A stretch of 64,000 bases of DNA from Nipponacmea schrenckii (taxonomy: Eukaryota > Mollusca > Gastropoda > Lottiidae). The notes beneath the pieces are model-generated. The model saw only the letters and a list, made by a program, of their open reading frames with translations, did no database searches and was not told where the DNA came from. Made by a program: the position numbers and the translations under genes. Of this stretch, positions 46,191 to 58,134 are shown piece by piece. How positions within the stretch are numbered: the first letter of the stretch is position 1; every line of letters begins with the position of its first letter. The stretch lies in assembly GCA_030562195.1 (NCBI GenBank), contig CM060203.1, positions 8,570,208-8,634,207 on the forward strand, in the 5' to 3' direction.

Positions 46191-49100
46191 CAGATATTGA
46201 GTGTATTACAAACCATTTTCAATTTACTGTACTCGAGTAATTTACACTGTATTATGACCACTTGACTCGCTACACGACACGATTATTGGCCTGTAAATTA
46301 CTAGAGACTGAGTAAAACGACAAGTTTATATCGGCTAGATCTTTCAATACATTGGATTATCTTCATTTATCTTTAAAAGTAGGAGAGGCTCTTAGGAATT
46401 CCAGTAGCCTTTACATAAGGTATGTTCTTTTACTTTTATAGTCAAGATCTTGTAAGGCGAGGTAACAGTAAAAGACGTCATGTTATTTCATTTACGCAAA
46501 TAAATTGGCGTACAAGCAGAAATCTAATATAGAAAATATAATAATATATTGTAATAAGACAACCCTCAACTTTTCCTGTCTATCAGGTGGTGACCATTTG
46601 ATTTCTGGTGGGGAGGGCAGAGAGTTATTGCAATAGAGGCTAATCGTAATCGCAATTTTCAGTGATAAACCATTCCGTGTGAAAATTTGAAGGATGCCGT
46701 AAATTGAGCGTATATATGAAAGATTCCTATTGGCTTCTGAATGTCAGTAACAGAAAGATAGGCGCGCCGCCCGTTGAAAAGGCCTGGCTTCATATCGGAT
46801 ATGGCATGTACATGCTGACACAAAATATTTGAAAATATAAATCCAGGTATCCACTGTTATTCCAGACCCCGCTGACAGGAACACCACCCATCACTGTTTG
46901 TTTTAAAAATTATTAAAGTTATCATTGTAGTTATCATATCTCGATTCCGCAACGAAATGCGACTGACAATACAAAATGTGTCGAAGGTGGTCGATAAACG
47001 TTGATTATTGGGACCCGTGTGTATCAGTGGATTTAAACCTATTCCTTAATCGTTGCCCTCGTGGATGAAAAGTCACTTTATCAATGGAGAAATCGGACCC
47101 GAGAAAACTATCCTCATTTCACTCGGGTCTCTTGAGATTTAGATAAAATATAATATCAAAATACTGGAAGATTAAAACTCTTTGAATATGAAAATCTTAT
47201 CATTTCAGTTCGTCTATTTTTATCATTATCCTGACTCACAGTAACGATTCCATATTATGATTGTACATGTTTGAATCTTCAGATATACTGTATGAATATT
47301 ATCGTTCTCAAATTTATAAACATTTATTCTGGAAGGTCTATATAATCTTAGCATGGAATAACTCAAAGAACCTGTGTAGGTCGAGTTAAAGACTTTTTTT
47401 TTAATAATACCATAATCTTAAAGATGAGAACAATACAATGTTATTGATAATCATAATTATCTTTAATCTTAGAGAAGGACAGTTTATAACAAGATGAAAA
47501 AGCATATATACAAGGATTATTATTGGCATGAAATATTAAAATGTCTTAATGCCTTGATATTGTCAACAAAAACCTATTGTTCATTGAATGGAAGGATTAT
47601 CTTGTGACTTATTATGAAATCGTGTACAGCCAATTTAAATATCCCCATGAAAGCCACAGACTTTATTCTACTTCAAGCCAGAAAACAACCGTGTAACAGA
47701 ATCAAGAATCAAAGCGGGTTATTAGACACATAATCTTGTTAACAAAAAAAAAATCCCCAAAAACCCATTTTATTTTTGAGGATAGAAAACAAATTGCTAA
47801 ACTGATCTATGCAGGTAAGGCCACTTGTTCAGCAAATTGGCTAAATGGGTGAGTATTGGTCAATTTACTTAATTCATCATCTTCCCCTTTGCTTGTATTG
47901 GGGTATTGTAAACAAATTTATCTGATTTATAAATGATTTGGAAACCAAAATGGTGATTACCTCTTGAAGCTAGGAATATAAATGTCTTCATATGAACAGA
48001 TCAGATCATCAGGATGTTGACCTGAGCTAATGAATTTATCGACAAATCAACTTTCCATGTTATTAATTTTACCAACTGGTCGTTATCCAGTCTGTTTCCC
48101 TGTGGATACTCCTCAATAACAATCGATATACAATAATAACAAACGCATCTAAAGGTTATTGTATCCAAAAACTTGTACGGCAATTGAATAGCACAGTAGG
48201 CAGTCTGCGAGGAGATTAGGTATCCAGGGTCTGAACCTTCCTTCAGGAGAGAAGTACTTCAGAATCTCAGCCTCAACAATCTTCCTTATCATTAACTTTC
48301 GATTTCAACCTGCGTTTCTAATGTCAGGAACATTATTAATGCATCAGATCCAGTTAAGGTCATGATGAGTGTACCAAAACAATATATTTAATGTTTACAT
48401 TATGTATTATTAAACTAAAGTACCAAATCACTTATCGTCAATTTAATTACTACTCGATAATGAATAGTTCCTTGTTTGACCCTGGCGATTGTCATATTTA
48501 ATTAAACTGACAATATTCTAATTAACTTGTCAGTGACAGGTGGCAGAACATTATCATGCGCTTTCTTAGCAAAAGATTGTGTTGCTTTGATTCTGAATTG
48601 TGAAAGTTTTAATTATTCGAGTTCAGGTGCTGTAGATTGGTGTGAATGTGTCAACGAATGTCTAGTCATTTAGAATTTCATCAAACCATTGTTTGCGTAG
48701 GTTTCGACACGTCAATTGCAGGTTTTGGCTTTTATTTTTAATGGGTATCGTGAAGACATAATAATTATCATCATCTTAAAGATATCTGAAAAAAATCTAA
48801 GTTAAAAAGACTGACAAAGACAGTCAGTACACCTTATGTAAATGTAAACTTTTATATTATTAAATGAATATGTATGGGTAATCAATAGCAATCTGTCATC
48901 ACCAGCCCTCGATAACCTCCATCTTATTTTCCAACCTGACATCTCGGATTGTTCTGACAATATAGCCATAATTGTGTCAATCAAACTAGATGTCAAGTAA
49001 CATAACTCATTGAAAGAGCGTTTAAGAACTTTACTACTAACCGAAAACATTATAACACGAGATTTCGACTTATAGAGGAAACAAAACTTGAAAGGAAGAA

Positions 49101-50281
49101 CCCTTCATGTATGTCTTCATGATTGTTTTACGTTGGTTTTCCTGCTTTTCTTCTTGATTGATATGACATTTTTGGTTCAAACTACATCTGTTTTCTGATC
49201 CTGGTACAAGCATTAGTTGATAATATTAGTTTGATTTTGAATCCAACATGGACTGGACTGAAAATAACGATATGTACTAATGAAGCAAAGATAAACTGGC
49301 CCGGAGTTGCATTCCGGCTAGTTTGATCATTGCACTGATCATATTGACAGGTTAGACATATTGGAGATCGAATATCGATTAGGAAACTCACAATCATTTA
49401 CATTTTGATAGAGTTTTGGATATTTCAATCTTGATTCGACTTAGTGAAATTTCTCGTTATGATAATTATGATCACAGATTAAAACTTCTAAGTGGGATAC
49501 ATGTCAAAATTCCCAGTATTACTTTGAAATCAAAATATATTTCATATCGCAAGATGAATTAAATTATATGCCATGTTTTATGATACACTTTTATTCCTCG
49601 TGTAGAACATTGTTAATCCAATTTATTCGGAATTAATTTATGGAAATAGATTTTTCATTCTAATTTCGTGTGTTTGTCTGAAATAATAATTAGATGAGAG
49701 GATCATATAGGGACCACCGAATTGTCAAGGATGTGGCAGGGATCTCAGGCATTTGTACCTATTATAAATTGATAATAACTTTGAAAATGAGGGAAAACAA
49801 AGCTTTTTCTTATATTCTGTACACATATATTTTGATACAGTGGGACTGTTGCCAGATTAATTATTATTAATCATTTAGACCCACCTAAGACCATTTGCGC
49901 CGGGGAATTTTGAAATCCGTGAATAATCGATGATATATATGATATATTTCCTGTCAATAGAAATTAATTTCCGTAAGTCGTGATATAAAGATATATAAAT
50001 TATCATTATGGCAAACGTTAATGACTATATTTATTGGATGTTAACACTGATAGAGTCCAGGTTTTACGTGTATATTAAACAGTTGGTGAAGCATGCTTTT
50101 TCAAGAGACACAAAGAAGTTGTTTCGTCTGTATTATTATCCAGGACACAGTAGTTTCTATTCTATATATTACATTTTGATTACTGTTTATAATGTAATAA
50201 CTCCAACCAATCTTCAGGAGAGCTTGTTTCTTCTCGTGACATAAGGTTGGAAAATCGTGTAACTTATAATAATCTTTCGAT
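46191..50281. other. Long non-coding stretch, nothing recognised
   Basis: No supported feature. Minus ORFs 48802-49050 and 49182-49397 and the plus ORF 50008-50244 lack any signature. Confidence 0.45.
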
Positions 50282-50605
50282 TTGGTATCAGATTTTATTG
50301 TGAAACAATTGCGAAACCTTATCTTAGTATCTAAATTGTTTTCTTATTCAAATCTCCTTGGGAGAATTCGTTGCTATTCTAACGTTTATAAACACGATAT
50401 CATTGGGAAGAATAGGCTGGTCCTAAGGAGATATTTACTCTATACTCTTGATCTTATGTATGGGTCCCCATGTCGTATTTTCATGAAATCGATGTCCCCC
50501 GATATCGATAGTGAAACTAGAATTGGATACCAGACAACACCTCGAGTATTAAGGAGAAAAAAATGCTGCAAAAATAAGTACCCAGAGACAACGTGTGCAG
50601 TGTAG

Positions 50606-51245
50606 TTATACGAGATGTCTTTTATAACCTGTGACACATAACTGTCCTCAAAGTGCAAATGTATCCGCGTAGGAACATGCCCATTGGGAACCAACCTTAG
50701 AGATGTGGTGTGTTATAAACCATCAACTCTAGAGTAGTAAGTCTATCAAGATGGTGTAAACCGCCAAATCTGTAACAGTAAGCCAAATCTAAGCAAACGG
50801 CTATTTTTGGTGCTTCATTTGTATGCTGGTGCTAAGTGTTTTGTCCTTTATCTGCTGTTATTTGTTTATCGCTGGTTTTTGGCTTTCTTGATGTCGGTTT
50901 TTGCTGAGTGTGGGCTAGTTGTCCTGTGTTTTATTGTTGATGCTATGTTGCTTGTTGAGAATTCCTGAGGGTTGGTGTTTGGGAAGGAATGGTGTATCAA
51001 TGGTTTTGTGAATATTATTCAGATATCTTTATGGTTAAGTACTTGAATACAGCAAAATGTACTTGTGTACTTGTAAACAAATTGCATTTCGGAAGTTTCT
51101 TTTTTCATATCACTTTATTGTATTGCTCTATGGGCTGACTGTTAGTAGTTAAGATTTCGGGGAGCGGAGGGATGATTGATTCTCCCAGAGAAAGTGGGAT
51201 AAAGAGTCTGGAAATAAAGTTCAAAATTAAAAAAAAAAAAAAAAA
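50606..51245 (+). mobile_element. Poly(A)-tailed retrosequence (LINE 3'UTR or processed transcript)
   Basis: A 17-base poly(A) run (51229-51245) follows an AATAAA signal at 51213-51218 at a normal distance. The upstream ~450 bases are T/G-rich and unlike the surroundings ('ggtttttggctttcttgatg', 'gggctagttgtcctgtg'). This is the structure left by reverse transcription of a polyadenylated RNA. The ORF 50282-50605 (107 codons) ends just upstream and could be the last part of the transcript's coding region, but I do not recognise it. No clear target-site duplication was found. Confidence 0.5.
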
Positions 51246-51675
51246 CAATCAAGAAAATGGAATAAGTAAGACTTTATCAAACCCTCTTACACGAACTGGT
51301 AAGCCTAATGAATACACATGTACAATTAATTACTAATTTCTGATATAATCATTGTTCAAATACAAAGCCAAGCTTAGATGAACACGAACCAACATGTATA
51401 TTTGTAATCTCAGATAACTCGGACAATATTCAAGACACAGCTTCATAATTAAAATATTCCAACATTAGAAGAAAGTTCAAACCTAGCTTACGCAGGCATT
51501 ACCTTCTTGAATAACCAATCATCACAAGGACCGATTTTCAAAACAGAATGAAATCCATTAGACATGGTGGCTTTTTACTGCTAGGCTTTAAATCTATTTA
51601 ACATTTCAAAATTTTGCTTTGAACTTTTGATATTCGCATGGTTATATATTGATATACATGTACATTTATTATTAA

Positions 51676-52007
51676 AGGGAAAATAGGTCTTAGCATGAAA
51701 ATAAAATTTCAGTTCTCAAGAAAGGTCAATATGAGTATTTATTCATCAGGGAACTTACCTGGTGTCATAAAGTAACATAATCTCTTAACATCTTGAAAAC
51801 TCATAAAACTAAGTCATTTTTGAGAAAACGCTTAATCAATTTATTAAGCGTTTTTCAATTATCAAATGCATCTTTATGGATAATTACTTAGTTTTTAGAT
51901 GTTTATTTATTTTTTATGTTATTTATGGTATGTATATTTACTGATGAATAGAGCTCTTACTGACCAAATTTTAAAATTTTATGTTCATTCTAAGACCCAT
52001 TATCCCT
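51676..52007. mobile_element. MITE with TTAA target duplication
   Basis: TTAA (51672-51675) and TTAA (52008-52011) flank a 332-bp element that begins AGGGAAAATAGGTCTTA and ends TAAGACCCATTATCCCT. These inverted termini extend for about 35 bases. Near the middle, AAAACGCTTAAT and ATTAAGCGTTTT form a perfect hairpin (about 51823-51854). TTAA duplication is characteristic of piggyBac and Kolobok superfamilies. No transposase is encoded. Confidence 0.85.
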
Positions 52008-52069
52008 TTAATAACCATTGGGAGACAGGCTACAATTCTTGTAATTATGATCAGTGAGGCTGTTAAACA

Positions 52070-52080
52070 CCCCCCCCCCC
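52070..52080. repeat. Poly(C) run, 11 bases
   Basis: Simple homopolymer just right of the TTAA MITE. Confidence 0.9.
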
Positions 52081-53404
52081 TTTCTGTAATATCTAATATA
52101 GCGCAGATACAGTCAGTTAATTAGACATTAATGAAACGAGTTACTTAGCACAAGGTTCAACATTAACTTTCATCTATTTCAATGCCTAAAACTTGCACTT
52201 AGTGCCTTTTCTTTTCCTTTTATCTCACGAAGTTCACATTTCTTTTAATAATAACATTAGCATAGCGTTTGTATTCATCTCCTATTAGCGATTGTTTACT
52301 TTCAACAATTTTACGACGTTTAACTAAAGAAAAAATGTGCTTTGATTAAGGATGTAGTAATATCGGTAAGAGATTTACATGTAGCCACATCATTGAACAA
52401 ATGGTGGTCGTGGGATTTAGTCTCTGTTGGCGTGACATTTCAGTAGCTCCAATTGTAAATGGCTACGATAAATAATTGCCCAGTGCTGCGATATAAATTT
52501 TTGGTAGCCTACAGGATTTGGAGAAGTAATAGATATGGACAAGGAATAGTGAATATTTAGTATCTCCTTTTTTCTGTAACATTATAAACCTTATATATCT
52601 GCACTATAATAGATGAAAAAATGATTTATGATTGGCTTCCTTCCAGGAACTGTGGTTTGTCAACTTCAAGAGTTATGTTAATGCAATGTGGTAAATCTAG
52701 GAATTGGTTTAATTATCGGGAGAAATGGTTAATAGTAGTAATTGATAATCGTTTTGATTGCATTACCTGCCACACGCTGCACGCCTCCTTACACTCTATT
52801 ACAAATTGATTAAAAAATACACTTTCTTTAAAAGATCTCAAACACTTTGAATAAATTGGGACAACTTTTTGTTTACTTCGCAGCCCACTTGCATAACTAA
52901 AAAGGGTTCCGTTCGTTACTGCCATTTAGAATAAATCGAGTTCCAAATTGATGATTAAATCTTCTGTCCATAAGGAATCTCTTCATTATTCATGTACACG
53001 GTATTCATTAGCACTTTTAAAACGACCATGTAAGAAGCAAATATACTTTCATATATATTACTCAAAATAGATTAATTTTTATAATAATTTCCAATAATTT
53101 AATTTCTGATTGTCTGATGTACCTGGTAATGAAAAAAATATATGTATGCAATTAGTTCATGTTTCTTGCCGCCTTGCTCTATTGAATCTCTATAGCATCA
53201 AGTATGAGTGCAATATTTGATGACAAAAAAAGATTTTCTGATGTCTTGAAATAAGCCAATCGAACGTACTGTCAAATGATTAGTGTTTAAGAGGTTGGTG
53301 AGGTTGAAAGGTGTTGTAAACGGTATTATAAACCTATGACGGCAAATCTCTTTGATGTTGGGGGTTCCATTAAATCGTGTAATTACCTCGAATTGCTACT
53401 AGGA
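52081..53404. other. Non-coding stretch, nothing recognised
   Basis: The opposed ORFs 52621-52809 (+) and 52713-52925 (-) overlap each other and have no signature. Confidence 0.45.
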
Positions 53405-53539
53405 GGTTTTACAATGGAATCAAAACCCCGTAGCCGGTTTTACAATTGTTAAATGGTGGTTTTACAATCAAATCAAAACCCCGTAACCGGTTTTACAATT
53501 GTGAAAAGGCGGTTTTACATCTGTATCAAAACCCCGTAG
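53405..53539 (+). repeat. 53-bp tandem repeat with GGTTTTAC boxes
   Basis: GGTTTTACA starts at 53405, 53436, 53458, 53489 and 53511. The alternation of 31- and 22-base sub-units gives an exact 53-base period (53405/53458/53511 and 53436/53489). The longer sub-unit carries 'aatcaaaaccccgtagcc'. Confidence 0.9.
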
Positions 53540-53665
53540 CAACTGCTCCTCAGATAATGGCTCCCCAAATCTGAAAAGGACATCTTCTCCGTCGGATTTG
53601 GGTTCTGACTCTTGTGGTTGAGAAAATACAGATTGAGTGATGAAAATATCGTCATCCTCCATCAT
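53468..53665 (-). CDS. Candidate acidic N-terminal exon (MMEDDDIFITQSVFSQ...)
   Basis: The 65-codon minus ORF has strongly protein-like composition. It opens with an acidic start (MMEDDDIFITQSVFSQ), then PQESEPKSDGEDVLFRFG and EPLSEEQLLRGFDTD. After about residue 50 the frame runs into the 53-bp tandem repeat and ends there. The pattern of an acidic 'D.F.TQ..F' opening followed by 'FG.P.S.EEL' reminds me of N termini of Crypton-derived or similar recombinase-like proteins in molluscs, but I cannot confirm this. No ATG-proximal promoter motif was identified. It may be the first exon of a captured transposon gene cut off by the repeat, or a pseudogene fragment. Confidence 0.4.
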   Translation of the reverse strand: MMEDDDIFITQSVFSQPQESEPKSDGEDVLFRFGEPLSEEQLLRGFDTDVKPPFHNCKTGYGVLI

Positions 53666-53710
53666 CAGATTATCAATATTCGTCTGCTAATATCACAATG
53701 TCAGTCGTCT

Positions 53711-53876
53711 ATTTTATATGAAAGTGAAATTGAACTCACGTGTATATTTGTGAGTGGTTTTATCACATGACCATTTGTAAAACCTTGTAAATTTTTTATA
53801 TGAAAGTGAAATTGAACGCACGTATACATTCGTGAGTGGATTTGTCACATGACCATTTGTAAAACCTTGTAAATTA
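53711..53876 (+). repeat. Two direct copies of an 82-bp unit
   Basis: 'atatgaaagtgaaattgaac' recurs at 53716 and 53798, and each copy ends with 'catgaccatttgtaaaacct' + 'tgtaaatt'. The GTAAAACC box here is the inverse of the GGTTTTAC boxes to the left. Confidence 0.9.
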
Positions 53877-54009
53877 GGCTATCTGAACGCACGAGCAACA
53901 TGGGATATAGATGAACATAAACCTTTATGTCCATAGTATACATGAACAAAAGATTGCCGAAACATGTTATATTTAGAGCTAATGAAAAATATTTGACGGT
54001 TTATAAGTC

Positions 54010-54180
54010 TGATAAAACACTCCTACTCGGTTATGCTTGGATTTGTAAAACCTCGAAGTCAGAAAGTTTGGACCTCTTGTAAAACCTTTGGGCTAACGCC
54101 CTCAGGTTTCACAATCGGTCAACTTTCTTCCTTCTCGGTTTTACAAATCCAAGCATAACCTCGTAGTCGTGTTTTATCTC
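54010..54180. repeat. Palindrome with ~60-bp arms carrying GTAAAACC boxes
   Basis: The left arm (54010-54072) reads 'gataaaacac..ctac..gg' then GTTATGCTTGGATTTGTAAA. The right arm (54117-54180) is its complement. The loop contains a nested mirror, 'gtaaaacctttgggc' against 'gccctcaggtttcac'. Together with neighbouring repeats it forms a 780-bp cluster of the same box in both orientations. Confidence 0.85.
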
Positions 54181-54224
54181 TTACGTAAAGTAAAGCTAGG
54201 TTTGTTAGTTAGTTCTGTTACGAG

Positions 54225-54440
54225 AGTTGAGATGTAAAGAGATTCGTAAAGGTTACGCTGTATATAAAGCATTGTAATGGTAAGTGGTATCTGTAAAGGT
54301 TGGTGCCGTTTAAAGTGTGCTATTAAAACGGTTCTGTAAAGAAGAGGGCTGTGTAAACGTTGTTACTATAAATGGGGTTCTATATAAAGATTTGCTGTAG
54401 AGAAGGATTTATAATTGATGGTACTATTTTAAGTTCTGTT
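54225..54440 (+). repeat. Degenerate ~20-bp tandem repeat
   Basis: Variants of 'ggttctgtaaag' and 'ggtgctgtataaag' recur about nine times. A perfect 10-bp hairpin (aatccgataa/ttatcggatt, 54478-54499) lies just beyond. Confidence 0.5.
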
Positions 54441-54499
54441 TTTTTTTTAAAGTATACCGGTTCTTTAAATCCGATAAGTTTATCGGATTCGTTGGTTGT

Positions 54500-56150
54500 C
54501 TTAATTTTCATATAAAAATAGATACTGGTGCTTTAGGCGAGAAAGCCATAGAAATTTATTATCAGCGATGTTACAATAAGGAAAATGTATTTAAGGTTAC
54601 CAAACAAGTAGTAGAGAAACACGATGTCATGACTAAAAACGTCACTATTTCAATATAAATCTATACATATAACTCTCATAGACCAGAGAAAAACCATGCT
54701 GTGTTCGTATGAAGAAATTTGTCGGCGAATAAACGCTTTCACTGTGAGTGGTAAATTTTGTTAAAAATAAATAACAAAACCAACATCAGTTGCATGTGCG
54801 CCAATTTACTTGATCAACTTGAAATCTGTATATCCATGTAGTGAAGAGTGTGGTATAAAGCAGTGTGAATGAACATATTTTTGAATGACTAAGTTTGGCT
54901 ACATAAAGCCGATTTTTTTTTCTTAAAATGGATCTTTACTTTGCATGACATAAACCTTCATTATAAGGTATATTTTATTAGCGCCTCAACAAACATTAAT
55001 AAGATAAGTGAACAGTTGATAAACACGTTTTATAACAGTATATTTGTTGTTCATTTATCTTAAATATCATCCAAGAATAACTTATTTTAGTTTACATAAA
55101 TTTCGTCATAGTCTATTCGAAATTAAGAGATTAATAGGCCAAAGTTAGGTATCGTATCTTATAGGTAAGGAAACAACCGAATCAACTGGGTTTAGCAATT
55201 ACAGGAAAAATCGTCTTCTTTAAATTCAGTAAAAATCTTTCATTATGAAAACATTGTGTGTTGATCTGCATTGTGAACAATTTCCTGTATAGACTTCCAG
55301 TATTATAACCGTTTTAATCTGGTGGGGTTTTATACCCCAAAAGACACATTTCTTATTAAATTCAGTTACTTAATTCATATGTAAAACTTGAATATCCTAA
55401 ATTGAATTTTTTTTAGGATTAAATGTCCGTTGTTTCAAAATCTAGAAAACTCTAGTGAACAAGCTTTCCTGCAATACGCCTCTTCTGAAGAATTAAATAC
55501 AACTTAAATTTTCTTAGCGGTTAGTGCATAATATGTAAGAGGGTCTGCTATATCTCTTTTATTTTGAAAATAACGTTCTGGATCGACTAGGTGTCACGAG
55601 TCGAAAGAATATATTGAGGGGAATCCACCTTCCAGTTAAACATTTAATAGAATTTATTTTGTATGACTAAAACGTGATTAAGTTCTAAGAATGGAGCTCA
55701 TCTTGATCCAAATCTATCGTTACATTATTTTATCTGTAATTATACTTCGAATCAGATTTTTGTTTAATATATGATTAATCACTGATTATTTTACGGCATG
55801 TCTACATCTTACAACGATACATTCATGACACTTGTTAAGGTTGATGAAATGTTGTGGTATATTTCTACACCTTTCCAAATATTGGCAATAAAATATATTA
55901 ATTTTATACGGCCAAAATTTCAAATATAGGGGCTTTAGTATGTATCACTGTGTAGGAATCAAACAGGGGTCATAGAATTGTCCCTGAGAGCTCACAGCTC
56001 ACTGGCCTAACTTTAACCACCCCTGGCAAAATTCATAGAAACAATAGCCTACTGTCTTTGGTATGTTATTTCTTCAGCAGAATGTCGTTTGTACGCGATG
56101 TTCTAAAGTCCGAGTGCCACGTCCACCAGAAACAAGTTTGGTATTGATAC
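54500..56150. other. Non-coding stretch, nothing recognised
   Basis: AT-rich sequence with no supportable feature. Confidence 0.5.
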
Positions 56151-56177
56151 AACTAAGATATTACTTATCAGTCTTGT

Positions 56178-56262
56178 TCACCTGATGACGACAGTGTAAT
56201 TGTTGAAACATTGTGTATTATTGTATTATTCATGTTACTTATCTTAATAAATCGGGTTTAAT
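56178..56262 (+). mobile_element. Possible retroelement 3'-end fragment
   Basis: 'acctgatgacgacagtgtaa' followed by 'ttgttgaaacattgtg', a TATT-rich run and 'ttaataaa' resembles the 3' ends of Penelope-like and related elements ('ctgatga...gaaac...aataaa'). There is no coding part. This is a weak call. Confidence 0.22.
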
Positions 56263-57446
56263 CTTCTATCGATTCGTAATTTTTCTCTTTTTCAATGGTT
56301 GTTTTTTTCTGATCACCCTCTTTAATTTGCAATACTCAACCACCACTCTCAAAACCTCGAACGTGACGTCAGACATGGTATTATAAAACTTTGATGAGGT
56401 AATTATAGGATAATCAGCCATTAGACGACACTTGTGACATTGTCGCCATCTTTTCATAATAAATTGTCTCCACCTTGACAAAGTAACATCAAATTTTAAT
56501 CAGCCATCACATTTCCAAGTTTATTTGATACCAAAATTATTAAACGATTGAATAGACAGATTCTACAATATTTCTAATTAAATTCCTGACAAGGGAGTGT
56601 AGTTAAGGATACATATATCAGGAACATTAGTTTCTCTTCATATCGCACAGTTCCATTTTTTCCAAATATTTGTATTTATGCGCTTCGAAAATGTCGTTCT
56701 CTTGGTTAATCTCACAACTGGATCATATCCCAATCTACATTACATTAAAAAAAACAATAGTGCAGACTCTGTGTGTCATTCATCAGTACTAAAGAGTGTT
56801 TAACATTTTTAAAGCTTATCTCATGATTCTCATTAAAATATTCAACAAAATAAATGATGATCTGTTGAAACTGATATTTGTCAGGTTTTAATCATTATAA
56901 TTTCTTATTTCCAGTTAATAAATCTGATTATTTTATCTTTTCAGTTTGTGCATCCCTCTCTTAAAAACTCCCAGTTGAATGAAGGAAATTCAGTTTCGAA
57001 AGTGAATTGAAATACAATGACGCGTGAAAGAGGACCAGGGTAGATGAAAAATCTGCTTCCATCGGTGTAGACCAGACGAGATCATAATAATAGTTGACTG
57101 TTGATTCCTAATGAAGTGACGTGTCTGGTTTCTAGAATATAGTGTTGTCTCTTGTGAAACTGTAAACAAATTTACATGATAAAACTTGAATAATTATCGA
57201 TGTGGACGACATACAGAGGAATAATATGATTTGATATTAAAGGAAATAAAGTTGCAGTACATCGGTTTTTACATAAATCGTAAACAAATACAATATGTGC
57301 TTTTCATAATAATTGGTCTTTTGTCGAAGGTTTATATATAGTTTACCTCAATCACATTCCAATACAATTTAAATAACATAATTCAAAATTTGGATATTTC
57401 TTGCATGCTTTTAGAGTTCACTTATCACCTGATTTAAACATTCATA
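56263..57446. other. Upstream region of the receptor exon, nothing firm
   Basis: No signal-peptide exon or promoter could be recognised. The minus ORF 56266-56481 (71 codons, Lys/Arg-rich) has no signature. Confidence 0.4.
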
Positions 57447-57879
57447 ATGGAGATGTGCCGAAACTGGGAAGGTGTCTACCAAGTAGATGTGTTTAATGTT
57501 ATATCATGTACCATGTGTTATTTTTATCTTTTTCAAAATAGTAAGGAATTAAAGAAACCAAAATCTGTGAACGACAGACTTATTGCTTATAACGGAACGG
57601 TTTTCCCCGATCACACTATTCTATACCCAGATATCAATAACAAAACAATAGTGAATTTAATTTGTAGAACTTTAGATGAGTATGATTGTCATCGATGGAC
57701 TTCCTGTAGTATCAATGCTCAAAAATGTTGTTCAAGACAACTTTCAACTGGAAATTACACCGGATCCGGACGATATTGTCCTAGAACTTGGGATGGTTTT
57801 GGTTGTTTCGATGATACTTTGGCAGGTGACGAAACCGTAATTAAATGTCCGGAGTATATTGAACATGGCAATCCTTACG
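57447..57879 (+). CDS. Class B1 GPCR (calcitonin/DH31-receptor-like), ectodomain exon
   Basis: This exon encodes most of a secretin-family hormone-binding ectodomain, which captures a peptide hormone outside the cell. Key features are CHRWTSC, AQKCCSR, the family signature CPRTWDGFGCFDD followed by TLAG, then KCPEYIEHGNPY. The 'DDT.AG' after the signature points to the calcitonin/CGRP/DH31 branch. N-glycosylation sites lie at residues 49 (NGT), 65 (NKT) and 103 (NYT). The Trp normally following the fourth framework Cys is Phe (residue 121). Extra cysteines at residues 81-95 could form additional disulfides. The exon ends in phase 1 at a consensus donor (GTAAGA, 57880). The start is uncertain. 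ATG 57447 has good context and an in-frame stop upstream, but residues 13-30 are a poor signal peptide. A pyrimidine-rich tract with AG at 57540-57541 suggests the exon really begins at 57542 (phase 2). Confidence 0.9.
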
Positions 57880-57990
57880 GTAAGATCAAATTATTGTTTT
57901 TTTACTGTCTAAAACCCTGTTTTTTCATTCAATTTATGAATAACTCACACCTTCTTTGTTAAAGTATATCTTGTATAACCTACAAATTTC

Positions 57991-58134
57991 GGCACTGTTT
58001 TACTTCCGCACCCCCAACTTCCCGTAAAGCTACCGAGCTATCGATTTGAAACTTGGCAGAGGGATACTTATATGTGTCCTGAATGTTCAAACAAATTTCA
58101 GGGAAGTTTGGGGATGCGTAAGTAAAACAGTGCC
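57991..58134. mobile_element. Small inverted-repeat element in intron 1
   Basis: GGCACTGTTTTACTTCCGCA at the left and its near-complement TGCGTAAGTAAAACAGTGCC at the right form inverted termini that extend about 33 bases to 'cccaacttccc'/'gggaagtttggg'. The element is 144 bp with no clear target duplication. Confidence 0.7.

Noticed and set aside
48190..48260. B-box-like GGTTCAGACC on the minus strand, possible SINE or tRNA
   Set aside because: No A box at the right distance, no cloverleaf and no known tail.
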